From an uncultured Eggerthellaceae bacterium (GTDB taxonomy: Bacteria > Actinomycetota > Coriobacteriia > Coriobacteriales > Eggerthellaceae), in NCBI GenBank assembly GCA_934623455.1, contig CAKTVK010000048.1:1-15283 (forward strand): 15,283 nucleotides of DNA, read 5' to 3'. Position numbers and translations under genes: made by a program. This document shows, piece after piece, positions 1 to 7,077 of this stretch (position 1 is the stretch's first letter; every line of letters starts with the position of its first letter). The notes beneath the pieces are model-generated. The model was not told where the DNA came from and ran no database searches. It saw nothing but the letters and a program-made list of their open reading frames with translations.

Positions 1-248
1 ACCGTGTGTTCCTATTTTTTTCGATGACCACCTGATTTGCAAAACAGTTAAATAACGGTACACCTATCCGGGCGTATCATTTCTCACCCTTTGAAAACAA
101 TAAAAGTCAACTCTGTTTTCCCATAAAACTTACCGCTACACTGTCGAAAAGTGGAAACACTTCTCTTGATGGTTGGTAACTTGATCGGTCGGCCGATCGC
201 CTCCGCCACAGATGGAGGTTAGGCCGCCAAGAAAGGCAGGTGGTCACA
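1..248 (+). other. Leader region of the EF-G-like gene
   Basis: I see no credible gene here; ORFs on either strand run into the downstream gene in another frame. Two small hairpins precede the gene: AAGTG-GAAA-CACTT at 149-162, with a GNRA-type tetraloop, and GATCGG-TCGG-CCGATC at 183-198. Either could be a structured 5' leader element or, for the second, an operator. I could not identify a convincing -35/-10 pair. Confidence 0.35.
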
Positions 249-2309
249 ATGGCAGCTCCCGAAACCGAGCATGTCCGCAACGTCGCCCTGGTCGGGCAGG
301 ACGGCGCGGGCAAAACATCGCTGGCGGAAGCCATGCTGTTCGTGTCTGGACGCACTTCTCGCATGGGAACCACGCACGACGGAAAATCCAATCTTGACGT
401 AGATCCCGAAGAAATTAAACGCCGATTCACCATTGCCACTTCCCTTGCTCCGGTTAATTACCGCGACTACAAAATCAATGTTCTTGACACTTCCGGACAA
501 CCCGATTTCATTGGCGAGGCGCTGCTCTCCATGCAGGTATGCGAGACGGCGCTTTTTGTTTTCGATGCCGTAGCCGGTCCGCAGCCCATGAGCACGCGTC
601 TGTGGAAAGAAGCAGACAACATGCGCCTTTCCCGCGCCGTGTTCATCAACCACATTGACTGCGAGAACGCAAACTTCAACGCCGCCATGGCAACGCTTCA
701 CGCGCGCTTCGGCTCTCGCCTGGGCGCCGTGACCATCCCCATTGGCGAAGGACCCGACTTCAAGGGCGTTGTTGACGTGCTGCGCATGAAGGCACGCTAC
801 TTCACCGACAGCGATGAAGAGCTGGTTGAAGACATTCCCGCCGATTACCTGGATGCCGCGGAGACCGCACGCGAAAAGCTGTGCGACCTGGTTGCCGAAG
901 CCGACGAAGACCTTATGATGAAGTACCTTGACGGCGAAGAGCAACTGACGCAAGAAGAGCTGGAAAGCCTGTTCGATAAAGCCATCCTTCAAGAGCTGTT
1001 CATTCCTGTTTTCGTTGGATCCACCCTGATCAAGCAAGGTGTTAAGGGTCTTATCGAAGACATTTGCACGTACTTCCCCAGCCCCACCGCCCACGGCAGG
1101 TTTCGCTTGGCAAGTGGCGAAACTATTCGCGTGAGCGAAGAGAAGCGCCCCGCCGCCTATGTTTTCAAGACGCTGCTTGACCCCTACGCGGGCCGTTTGA
1201 GCTTCCTGAAAGTTATTGCCGGCATGCTTGAACCGGGCATGGAGCTGCTCAATAGCCGCAACGGCAAGAAAGAGCGCTTGGGCCACTTGTACCTGATGAT
1301 GGGCAAGGAAACGAAAGACGTCAAGCGCGCGAAGGCGGGCGACATCATTGTTGTTCCCAAGCTGGGCGAAACCATCACGGGCGACACGCTTTCGCAGACC
1401 GGCGAAATTTCTGTCGAAATGGCACCGATGCCCGTTCCGTACTACCCTGTGGTCATTGAGGCCGACGACAAGAAGAACGAAGACAAACTGGGCACATTCC
1501 TTTCCCGCGCGGCGGAAAACGATCCCACGCTTATCATCGATCGCAACGAAGAAACGCGCCAGAGCGTGGTGCGCTGCATGGGCGATACCATGGCCGCGCT
1601 GTTGATTTCGCGCCTGCAGTCGCAGGTGGGCATTGGCGTTCACACCGTACCCGTGCGCATTCCCTATCGCGAAACCATCCGCAAAACGGCAGAAGCGCAA
1701 GGCCGCCACAAGAAGCAAACCGGCGGTTCCGGCCAGTTCGGCGACTGCTGGCTGCGCCTTGAGCCCAATCCCGGCATGGGTTACGAGTTCGTGGATGACA
1801 TCCACGGCGGCGCTATTCCCAACGGCTTGATTCCTGCCGTTGACAAGGGCGTGCAAGAAACCATGGCTGCGGGCTACTTGGCAGGATATCCCCTGGTAGA
1901 CATCAAGTGCACCTGCTACGACGGCAGCTACCATTCCGTTGACTCCAACGAAATGGCGTTCCGCACCGCAGCGCGCATTGGCTTCCACGCCGCGTGCGAA
2001 AAGGCGAACCCGGTGATTCTTGAGCCCATCGCCGAGATTTCCGTGAACACGCCTGAAGAGTTCGCGGGCGCCATTATGAGCGACATTTCCACGCGCCGCG
2101 GCCGCATTATCGGCACCGACTCCAACGATGACGGCGACACCATCATCATCGCGCGTGTTCCGTACGCAAGCGTTATTACGTACACGAAGGACCTGCGCTC
2201 CATCACGCGTGGCTGCGGCACGTACACGTTGGAAATGAAAGATTATGAGCAGGCACCTGTTGACGTACAGGCAAAACTGATTGAAGCTTATAAGGAATCG
2301 AAAGCTTAA
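249..2309 (+). CDS. EF-G-like translation factor GTPase
   Basis: This encodes a full-length protein of 686 residues with the five-domain EF-G layout. The canonical factor moves tRNA and mRNA through the ribosome using GTP; this divergent paralog class has no settled role. The GTPase motifs are altered: GQDGAGKT (residues 16-23) replaces GHIDAGKT, DTSGQPDF (80-87) replaces DTPGHVDF, NHID (134-137) replaces NKMD, and switch I reads RRFTI rather than RGITI. The Gln for His at DTPGH matters because that His positions the catalytic water in translational GTPases. Domain IV (around SGQFGDCWL) and domain V (ending in the LRSITRGCGTYT region) are intact. I chose ATG 249 because AGGTGG lies 5 bases upstream; a GTG at 240 is the alternative. 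The gene probably forms an operon with the 98-residue ORF 45 bases downstream. Sure of the family; unsure whether it translocates. Confidence 0.93.
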   Translation: MAAPETEHVRNVALVGQDGAGKTSLAEAMLFVSGRTSRMGTTHDGKSNLDVDPEEIKRRFTIATSLAPVNYRDYKINVLDTSGQPDFIGEALLSMQVCETALFVFDAVAGPQPMSTRLWKEADNMRLSRAVFINHIDCENANFNAAMATLHARFGSRLGAVTIPIGEGPDFKGVVDVLRMKARYFTDSDEELVEDIPADYLDAAETAREKLCDLVAEADEDLMMKYLDGEEQLTQEELESLFDKAILQELFIPVFVGSTLIKQGVKGLIEDICTYFPSPTAHGRFRLASGETIRVSEEKRPAAYVFKTLLDPYAGRLSFLKVIAGMLEPGMELLNSRNGKKERLGHLYLMMGKETKDVKRAKAGDIIVVPKLGETITGDTLSQTGEISVEMAPMPVPYYPVVIEADDKKNEDKLGTFLSRAAENDPTLIIDRNEETRQSVVRCMGDTMAALLISRLQSQVGIGVHTVPVRIPYRETIRKTAEAQGRHKKQTGGSGQFGDCWLRLEPNPGMGYEFVDDIHGGAIPNGLIPAVDKGVQETMAAGYLAGYPLVDIKCTCYDGSYHSVDSNEMAFRTAARIGFHAACEKANPVILEPIAEISVNTPEEFAGAIMSDISTRRGRIIGTDSNDDGDTIIIARVPYASVITYTKDLRSITRGCGTYTLEMKDYEQAPVDVQAKLIEAYKESKA

Positions 2310-2354
2310 GCGAAACTCGGCCGTTTAAGCGCAACGCATAGAAAGGAAACGATT

Positions 2355-2651
2355 ATGGGAAAGAAAGCAGATGAGGCGCTGGAGATAACTCTTGAGGAGC
2401 TGCCCAACTACCTGCGCGCCAACCACTCCGCCTACATGGAAATTGGAGAAGAGCTCCTCTATTTGACCGACGCCAACGATATTTATTGGCGTGCGCAAGA
2501 CACCAAAACCTTGAACGAGAAGGGTCACTACGTTGACTGTTCTCCCCTTGTTCCCACCGTTTCGGAGTTCATGGACCTGCCCATTTGGAAGGGTGGCGCC
2601 ATCCGCGGATTGTTCGGCGCGGCGACATTCTATGCATCGGTGAAGGAATAA
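2355..2651 (+). CDS. Hypothetical protein, 98 residues
   Basis: I do not recognise this family. The start has a strong Shine-Dalgarno (GAAAGGAAAC, then ATT before ATG), and the gene lies 45 bases after the EF-G-like gene and before a terminator, so it is probably co-transcribed with it. The protein is acidic at its N-terminus and has no signal peptide or clear membrane segment. Visible features are a stretch LEELPNYLRANHSAYMEIGE suggesting helix, several aromatic residues (YWRAQD) and a C-terminal IRGLFGAATFYASVKE. A function linked to translation is only a guess from position. After its stop there is a 17-codon ORF (2658-2711, MRNLLDWEVVDDSPIKR) that I would not call without comparative support. 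Confidence 0.75.
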   Translation: MGKKADEALEITLEELPNYLRANHSAYMEIGEELLYLTDANDIYWRAQDTKTLNEKGHYVDCSPLVPTVSEFMDLPIWKGGAIRGLFGAATFYASVKE

Positions 2652-2718
2652 CTTCGCATGAGGAACCTACTTGATTGGGAAGTTGTAGATGATTCCCCCA
2701 TCAAGCGTTGAGCGAGCG

Positions 2719-2749
2719 GGGGCTTCGGCATGATGTCGGAGCCCCTTTT
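2719..2749 (+). terminator. Intrinsic terminator after the EF-G-like operon
   Basis: A 12-bp stem starts GGGGCTTCGGCA at 2719, closes on a TGA loop at 2731-2733 and returns as TGTCGGAGCCCC at 2734-2745, with two G-T wobbles. TTTT follows directly. It has no T-tract on the - strand, so it works only for + strand transcripts. Confidence 0.85.
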
Positions 2750-2824
2750 CTATGTCTGCGACGCTGCGCGTCCGCGAAAACGCGTGTCTACGAAGACGCC
2801 CCAAAAAAGGTTAAAAAGACCCCG

Positions 2825-3418
2825 TCACTTTTTCACTTGCGCGGTTTTGGCGATGAGTTTTTGATAGATGCGGTCGCGAATCCATGGCTCGGTGGAAAGC
2901 GAGCAAGCTTCATTGATAGGGACCCACTTTACGCCGCTGTTCTCATCAGGCTTTATGCGCAAATCGTTCACAGCAGGATTAGCCTGCGCCAAATATGTCA
3001 CGTTCAAGTGCAAATGCGAGCTCACATACACACCACGCTTCTCGTGCCCCGCAACCGTAAGCACCTCAACCGAGAAAACCCGGCCGTCAAGCAGCAACTT
3101 CGCATCCGCCACGCCCGTCTCTTCTTGAAGCTCGCGCAACGCCACTGCAGCAAGATCTGCTTCGCCATCGGCATGCCCGCCAATCCACGACCAGGAGTTA
3201 TAGATGTTGTGGTAGACCATGAGCGTTTGTGTGAACGTGGGGTCAACCACCCAAATCGAACACGCCATATGGGCTTGCGCGCCGCGATCAAACACGTTGG
3301 GAACATCGCGAAGGGCACGCAGGATAACCTCTTTATCAACCGCTTCCTGCTCATTTGCCGGAGTAAACGTCTGAATACTCTCGTAGAGTTGCTGCCGTTT
3401 TTCCGCAAATGTTCCCAT
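2825..3418 (-). CDS. NUDIX hydrolase
   Basis: This 197-residue protein carries a NUDIX fold, whose members hydrolyse nucleoside diphosphates linked to another moiety with Mg2+ or Mn2+. The NUDIX box starts at GG (80-81) and ends RELQEETGV (95-103), with the metal-binding R95-E96 and E99-E100 pair intact. The box differs from GX5EX7REUXEEXGU at one point: the first Glu comes one residue early (GGHADGE, then Ala at the expected position). A related subfamily reads GGHADGDED there, so this looks like a subfamily variant. The N-terminal 45 residues are helical-looking and lie outside the NUDIX domain. Start ATG 3418 has GAAGGGAA upstream. It is monocistronic, transcribed opposite to its neighbours. 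The substrate cannot be read from the sequence. Confidence 0.9.
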   Translation of the reverse strand: MGTFAEKRQQLYESIQTFTPANEQEAVDKEVILRALRDVPNVFDRGAQAHMACSIWVVDPTFTQTLMVYHNIYNSWSWIGGHADGEADLAAVALRELQEETGVADAKLLLDGRVFSVEVLTVAGHEKRGVYVSSHLHLNVTYLAQANPAVNDLRIKPDENSGVKWVPINEACSLSTEPWIRDRIYQKLIAKTAQVKK

Positions 3419-3461
3419 GATGCTTCCCTTCGCTTTTCTTGCCCTGCCCCGTTGCCGGCAA

Positions 3462-3493
3462 TGTTGTCAAATTACCCCACCTTTTGTCAACAA
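3462..3493 (+). repeat. 32-bp repeat, copy 1 (inverted relative to 12955-12986)
   Basis: This begins TGTTGTCAAATTACCC and ends TTTTGTCAACAA. It is identical over 32 bp to the reverse complement of 12955-12986. The unit is itself an imperfect palindrome: arms TGTTGTCAAA and TTTGTCAACA pair at 9 of 10 positions around an 11-base centre containing CCCC. It lies upstream of the NUDIX start, between that gene and the nucleotidase gene, so it could also act as a regulatory site. Confidence 0.85.
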
Positions 3494-3623
3494 GAAACGG
3501 GACACAAGGCGCAGAACTCGGCAATAAATGAGACACCAGGCAATGGGCGCAACGTCACGGCTCTGCCACAATGGCAGCATGAAGAACTCTGCACGACCCT
3601 TTGCGTTTATGAGGAGGCATATC

Positions 3624-5132
3624 ATGACGATCTGCGCAAACACCACAAACACAGGCACCATAACCACGGGAAAGAACCTCAAGAAGCTCACGCTGCTGCA
3701 CTCGAACGACCTTCACGGCGACTTTCTGGCCGAAGAGATTGACAAAAAGCTGGTGGGAGGCGTTTCGTATCTTTCCGGCTATCTGGACAAAGTGCGCACC
3801 GAAGAGAAGAACGTCATTTACGCCATTGCCGGCGATATGTTCCGCGGGTCGGTCATTGACAGCGAATTCAAGGGCATCAGCACCATTGAAATCATGAACC
3901 TGCTGGGTCCCGATGTGGCGACCATCGGCAATCACGAAATCGATTATGGCGTGTCCCACCTGCTGTTTTTGGAAAAATGCTCTACGTTTCCCATTGTAAA
4001 TGCGAACTTGCACATCTCCACGAACGGACGTCGCTTGTTCATGCCCGAAACCATCATTGAAATCGATGGCATGAAAATCCTGTTCATCGGCATCATCACC
4101 GAAGAAGTGCTGGCTGCGGCAAAATCTGACACCATGGTAGGAACGTTTTTGGACATCGAAGAGGCTGCCGTTGACGTGGGTCGCATTTGCAACGCCTATA
4201 ACGCCACCGACATCGACTTTACCGTGCTGCTCACGCATATCGGCTTTGAGGAAGACCAGCGCCTGGCGGCTGAACTTGACCCGCTGTGGGGCGTTGACGT
4301 GATTATTGGCGGACACAGCCACACGTTCATGGACGAACCGTGCATCATCAACGGCATTCCCATTGTGCAAGCAGGTACCGGCACCGATCAAATTGGCCGT
4401 TTCGACATTACGATTGACACCGACAACAACTGCATTGACACGTTCACCTGGCAATCTATTCCCATTTGCAGCGAAACCTGCCCGCGCGATGAAGTGCTTG
4501 AGGAGCTGATTTTGTCGTACAAGGATCGAACCGATCAGAAGTACGGCCGCGTGATCACGCGCTTCAAGTGCCGCCTTACCCACCCCAGCCGCACGCAGGA
4601 AACGGCGCTGGGCAACCTGGTGGCCGACGCCTTCCGCGAAAGCCTGGGCGTGGACATCATGTTTGCGGGGTCGGGCTCCATCCGCAACGAGCAAGCGGGA
4701 CCCATTGTGACATTTGGCGACTTGAACGAGCTCTTCCCCTATGACGACGCCATTTATCAGATTAGCGTGACGGGCGCGCAGGTGCGTCGCATGCTGCAGC
4801 ACATGCTGCGCGACGAGGCATGGACGGGACACACGGAGTTCTACCAGCTTTCGAAGGGTATGAGGGTCACGTACAACCGTACCACGCGCGAGATCGAAAA
4901 GCTCAATTTCAAGGGCAAACCCATTGATGAGCAGGCAATTTACACCGTTGGCGTGCAGGCGTACCACTACACGAACCTGAAGGATTTCCTGGACGTAACG
5001 CCCGAGGAATGCGAAGCGAACGCGCCAATTCGCACGCTGTGCACATCTGCGCGCGACGTGCTGGAGGAATTCCTGATCAGCCATAGCAACCTTAAGCGCA
5101 GCGTTGAAGGTCGCCTGGTGCTGAAGGATTAA
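3624..5132 (+). CDS. 5'-nucleotidase / UDP-sugar hydrolase family metallophosphatase
   Basis: The 502-residue product has the two-domain 5'-nucleotidase architecture: an N-terminal calcineurin-type metallophosphatase domain and a C-terminal substrate-binding domain. Dimetal-site motifs are complete: SNDLHGD (27-33), AGDMFRG (69-75), GNHEID (102-107), THIGF (205-209) and GGHSH (230-234). The C-terminal domain shows GNLVADAFRE (331-340), AGSGSIRN (349-356) and LFPYDD (371-376), the area that holds the nucleotide base in this family. Unlike many relatives it has no signal peptide, so it is predicted to be cytoplasmic. The start is ATG 3624 because GAGGAGG lies 6 bases upstream; the reading frame is open further upstream but without a ribosome site. 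The exact substrate (nucleotide, UDP-sugar or 2',3'-cyclic nucleotide) is open. Confidence 0.92.
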   Translation: MTICANTTNTGTITTGKNLKKLTLLHSNDLHGDFLAEEIDKKLVGGVSYLSGYLDKVRTEEKNVIYAIAGDMFRGSVIDSEFKGISTIEIMNLLGPDVATIGNHEIDYGVSHLLFLEKCSTFPIVNANLHISTNGRRLFMPETIIEIDGMKILFIGIITEEVLAAAKSDTMVGTFLDIEEAAVDVGRICNAYNATDIDFTVLLTHIGFEEDQRLAAELDPLWGVDVIIGGHSHTFMDEPCIINGIPIVQAGTGTDQIGRFDITIDTDNNCIDTFTWQSIPICSETCPRDEVLEELILSYKDRTDQKYGRVITRFKCRLTHPSRTQETALGNLVADAFRESLGVDIMFAGSGSIRNEQAGPIVTFGDLNELFPYDDAIYQISVTGAQVRRMLQHMLRDEAWTGHTEFYQLSKGMRVTYNRTTREIEKLNFKGKPIDEQAIYTVGVQAYHYTNLKDFLDVTPEECEANAPIRTLCTSARDVLEEFLISHSNLKRSVEGRLVLKD

Positions 5133-5433
5133 TGCGCTGCTCTTCCCTTTTGCTTGCAACGTTGCAAGCGGTATCGCAGGCGTCGCTGCTGGCGGCATGG
5201 GGTGCAGTGCGGCGCGCGGTGCAACGCGTGACAATGCGGGCCGCACGATGCGCGGGTGCCTGCGTGGCGCTGCGGGCGGTTTTACGAGAGGCGCTACGAG
5301 CAGCGCCGCGTGCCAAGGCGTGCGCTGCATGGGGCGCGGTGCGGATCGAGCGACACGTGTCAAACAGCACCAAAAACGGGAAAGCTGCCGCAACAAGCAG
5401 AAGAAAAAAGAACGCGAAAAACAGCTCTAACAT
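5092..5433 (-). CDS. Small membrane-anchored Ala/Arg-rich protein
   Basis: I do not recognise this 113-residue protein. Its start is well supported: AAGGAG lies 7 bases before ATG 5433. The N-terminus is a strong membrane segment (residues 2-25, LELFFAFFFLLLVAAAF then PFLVLF). The remaining 85 residues are basic and rich in Ala, Arg, His and Thr, with TAPHAA appearing twice, so the tail is probably disordered. The last 41 bases overlap the 3' end of the nucleotidase gene on the opposite strand. The low-complexity DNA is open in several frames, so the tail could be partly fortuitous, but the ribosome site plus membrane segment argue for a real gene. Confidence 0.5.
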   Translation of the reverse strand: MLELFFAFFFLLLVAAAFPFLVLFDTCRSIRTAPHAAHALARGAARSASRKTARSATQAPAHRAARIVTRCTARRTAPHAASSDACDTACNVASKREEQRINPSAPGDLQRCA

Positions 5434-5457
5434 GGGGTGCCTCCTTGTGTTACCTAC

Positions 5458-5478
5458 ATTTCAGGTAGGATTTCAGGT
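5458..5478. repeat. Two 9-bp direct repeats before the small membrane gene
   Basis: ATTTCAGGT occurs at 5458-5466 and again at 5470-5478, exactly 12 bases apart; on the gene's strand it reads ACCTGAAAT twice. It lies 25 to 45 bases upstream of the start at 5433. A possible hairpin (CCTAC at 5453-5457 with GTAGG at 5465-5469) overlaps it. This could be a tandem regulator site or a leader structure. Confidence 0.4.
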
Positions 5479-5506
5479 GAAGGGTTGCTTCGTTTTGTTT
5501 TCATGC

Positions 5507-5512
5507 ATAATA
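5507..5512 (-). promoter_or_regulatory. Possible -10 box for the small membrane gene
   Basis: The - strand reads TATTAT here, about 75 bases upstream of ATG 5433. No good -35 match is present at 16-18 bases, so the call is tentative. Confidence 0.25.
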
Positions 5513-5522
5513 GGCAAACAAG

Positions 5523-5564
5523 AAATCCCAGCTGTGTCAGTTTTTGGACAGCTGGGATTTTTTT
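5523..5564 (+). terminator. Strong hairpin terminator
   Basis: A perfect 13-bp stem (AAATCCCAGCTGT at 5523-5535, ACAGCTGGGATTT at 5548-5560) with a 12-base loop runs into a T7 tract (5558-5564). It most likely ends + strand transcription from the nucleotidase gene, 390 bases downstream of its stop. The - strand side has a shorter, broken T-run (TTTCTTG), so termination there would be weaker. Confidence 0.8.
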
Positions 5565-5743
5565 GAACGACGCGTTGGAGCGGTATGCGCAAGCAACGGC
5601 AACAGGAGAAAGAGGCTATACAGGAAGCAGCCCGGAGCTGCACAGCCGCTAGCCCCGGAGTTCGCGGCGACGGACCGCGATGCTAATGCAAGAGGAAGAG
5701 TAGCCGTACACGCGCAACCCTGGAATTTGCGCAGTTTACCTTT

Positions 5744-5759
5744 GTCACGAAAAAGTGAC
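5744..5759. promoter_or_regulatory. Inverted repeat, possible operator of the Fe-S gene cluster
   Basis: GTCAC-N6-GTGAC with spacer GAAAAA lies 40 bases upstream of a TATAAT box. The half-site spacing resembles Crp/Fnr-family sites, but the half-sites are in the reverse order from TGTGA-N6-TCACA, so I do not assign a regulator. Confidence 0.3.
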
Positions 5760-5797
5760 GGATAAGCATGCGCAACATCCAACTCTCCCATAATCCC

Positions 5798-5803
5798 TAT
5801 AAT
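5798..5803 (+). promoter_or_regulatory. -10 box (TATAAT) of the Fe-S gene cluster
   Basis: A perfect TATAAT lies 155 bases before the Fe-S gene start. No clear -35 element is present 16-18 bases upstream, which fits activator dependence or a chance match. A promoter here would give a leader of about 150 bases. Confidence 0.4.
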
Positions 5804-5958
5804 GGCGGTGGAAAAAACATGCGAAGAGACAAGTAGGGATGCATCGGCAGCGCGGGTACAAAAGCGAATCCGACACAAGCGCAAAAGAGAGGCCGTCGCA
5901 AGTGCAAAAGCACCAGCGTTTCCGCAGCTTGAACGCAAGAGAAGAGATAGGAGCACGT

Positions 5959-6654
5959 ATGATTCGCCAGATTATCCACATTGACCAAGATCTTTGCAAC
6001 GGTTGCGGCGCATGTGCAAGCGCTTGCCACGAGGGCGCCATTGGCATGGTCAACGGAAAAGCCCAGCTGCTGCGCGACGACTACTGCGACGGTCTGGGCG
6101 ACTGCCTTCCCGCCTGTCCCACCGGAGCTATCACGTTCGAGCAACGCGAAGCAGCCGACTACGATGCCGCCGCCGTAAAGGCGAACCAGCAAGCACGAAC
6201 GGCAACCTTAGCTGCAGGCGCCACGAACGAAACCGCCGCAACCAGCGCAGCGGGTGCGGACCCTTCCCCTGCTGCGAGCGTATCCGTTGCTTCCCAGCTT
6301 CACAACTGGCCCATCCAGATAAAACTTGCGCCCGTGAACGCGCCCGTCTTTGCCGATGCGGACCTGCTGATTGCCGCTGACTGCACCGCCTACGCTTATG
6401 CAAATTTCCACCAGGATTTCATGGCGGGCAAAACGGTGCTCATGGGCTGCCCCAAGCTCGATGCAGTGAATTACGCCGACAAGCTCACGCAGATCTTCGC
6501 TATGAACAGCATCAAAAGCATCACGCTCACCCGCATGGAAGTGCCGTGCTGCGGCGGCATGAAGTTCGCCATCAAGCAGGCAATCGAGGCGTGCGGCAAA
6601 AACATTGCGCTGAATGTTGTCACCGTTTCGATTTCAGGCGATATTCTGGAATAA
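5959..6654 (+). CDS. 4Fe-4S ferredoxin-type protein
   Basis: The 231-residue product starts with a two-cluster ferredoxin domain. The first motif is complete (C13, C16, C19, C23; CNGCGACASACHEGA). The second reads CDGLGDCLPACPTGA (C43, C49, C53) and lacks the Cys usually found at position 46, so one cluster has an unusual ligand or may be [3Fe-4S]. An Ala-rich linker (about 68-112) joins a C-terminal domain with more conserved Cys: ADCTAY (C141), MGCPKL (C164) and VPCCGGM (C197-C198). I recall similar proteins in anaerobes, sometimes near hybrid-cluster protein genes, but that link is from memory. An electron-transfer or redox-sensing role is likely. ATG 5959 follows TAGGAG by 6 bases. It leads a + strand run with the Zn-ribbon and TcdA-type genes. 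Confidence 0.85.
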   Translation: MIRQIIHIDQDLCNGCGACASACHEGAIGMVNGKAQLLRDDYCDGLGDCLPACPTGAITFEQREAADYDAAAVKANQQARTATLAAGATNETAATSAAGADPSPAASVSVASQLHNWPIQIKLAPVNAPVFADADLLIAADCTAYAYANFHQDFMAGKTVLMGCPKLDAVNYADKLTQIFAMNSIKSITLTRMEVPCCGGMKFAIKQAIEACGKNIALNVVTVSISGDILE

Positions 6655-6743
6655 ACGCACGCAAAGGTTGGCGAAGCGTTGCAGCCACGCGACCACAAAG
6701 GCTGCAACATTGCACGCTAAAACCGGGAAGAAAGAAGGACGCT

Positions 6744-7049
6744 ATGGTATTGCAAGGATGCCAGGGGAAAGCGGATATCACCGTTGAGGAACGCACGTGC
6801 CCGCAATGCGGCCACGAAATTGAGATTTTCTCCATCGATGCGGACGCCACGTGCGAAAACTGCGGATTCGTGATTTACAACGACTCGCTGAATTGCGTTC
6901 AGTGGTGCGCGTATGCTCGTCAGTGCGTGGGCGATGAGCGCTACGAGCAGCTTATGGCAATCGCGAAGTCGCAAAAAGAACGCAAACAGGCAGCTCAGGA
7001 AGCCGCCGCGCGCGAAGCTGCCGAACAGAGAGAAGCTGAGCAAGAATAA
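6744..7049 (+). CDS. Zinc-ribbon protein
   Basis: This 101-residue protein has a zinc ribbon with CPQCG (C19, C22) and CENCG (C37, C40), followed by a second Cys set CVQWCAYARQCVG (C51, C55, C61). The last 25 residues are a charged Ala/Glu/Lys/Gln helix. ATG 6744 has AAGAAGGAC 3 bases upstream; the frame is open further 5' but overlaps the preceding gene and has no ribosome site. It lies 89 bases after the Fe-S gene and 28 before the TcdA-type gene, suggesting one operon. Similar small proteins occur beside Fe-S proteins in anaerobes; the function is not established as far as I know. Confidence 0.8.
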   Translation: MVLQGCQGKADITVEERTCPQCGHEIEIFSIDADATCENCGFVIYNDSLNCVQWCAYARQCVGDERYEQLMAIAKSQKERKQAAQEAAAREAAEQREAEQE

Positions 7050-7077
7050 AAAACAGCACGAACGGAACCATGCCGAC

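Larger units (their letters stand above)
5434..5958. other. 525-bp gap with regulatory sequence, no convincing gene
   Basis: This gap holds the leader of the small membrane gene (with two 9-bp repeats), a terminator-like hairpin, an inverted repeat and a -10 box, listed separately. Open frames such as the one starting at 5802 begin right at the -10 box and have no ribosome site. A 33-codon ORF from 5584 with GGAG 4 bases upstream is possible but weak. I found no tRNA or known riboswitch in 5580-5740, although the stretch is GC-rich. Confidence 0.5.

Noticed and set aside
219..1988. Long - strand ORF of 589 codons
   Set aside because: It is the antisense shadow of the EF-G-like gene, a common effect in GC-rich coding DNA.
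2708..3742. Long + strand ORF of 344 codons
   Set aside because: It is antisense to the NUDIX gene for most of its length and runs through a terminator and the 32-bp repeat.
3555..5396. Long - strand ORF of 613 codons
   Set aside because: It is the shadow of the nucleotidase gene and has no ribosome site.
5580..5740. Riboswitch (cobalamin or molybdenum cofactor type) before the Fe-S gene
   Set aside because: The GC-rich stretch lacks the recognisable conserved boxes of either class.
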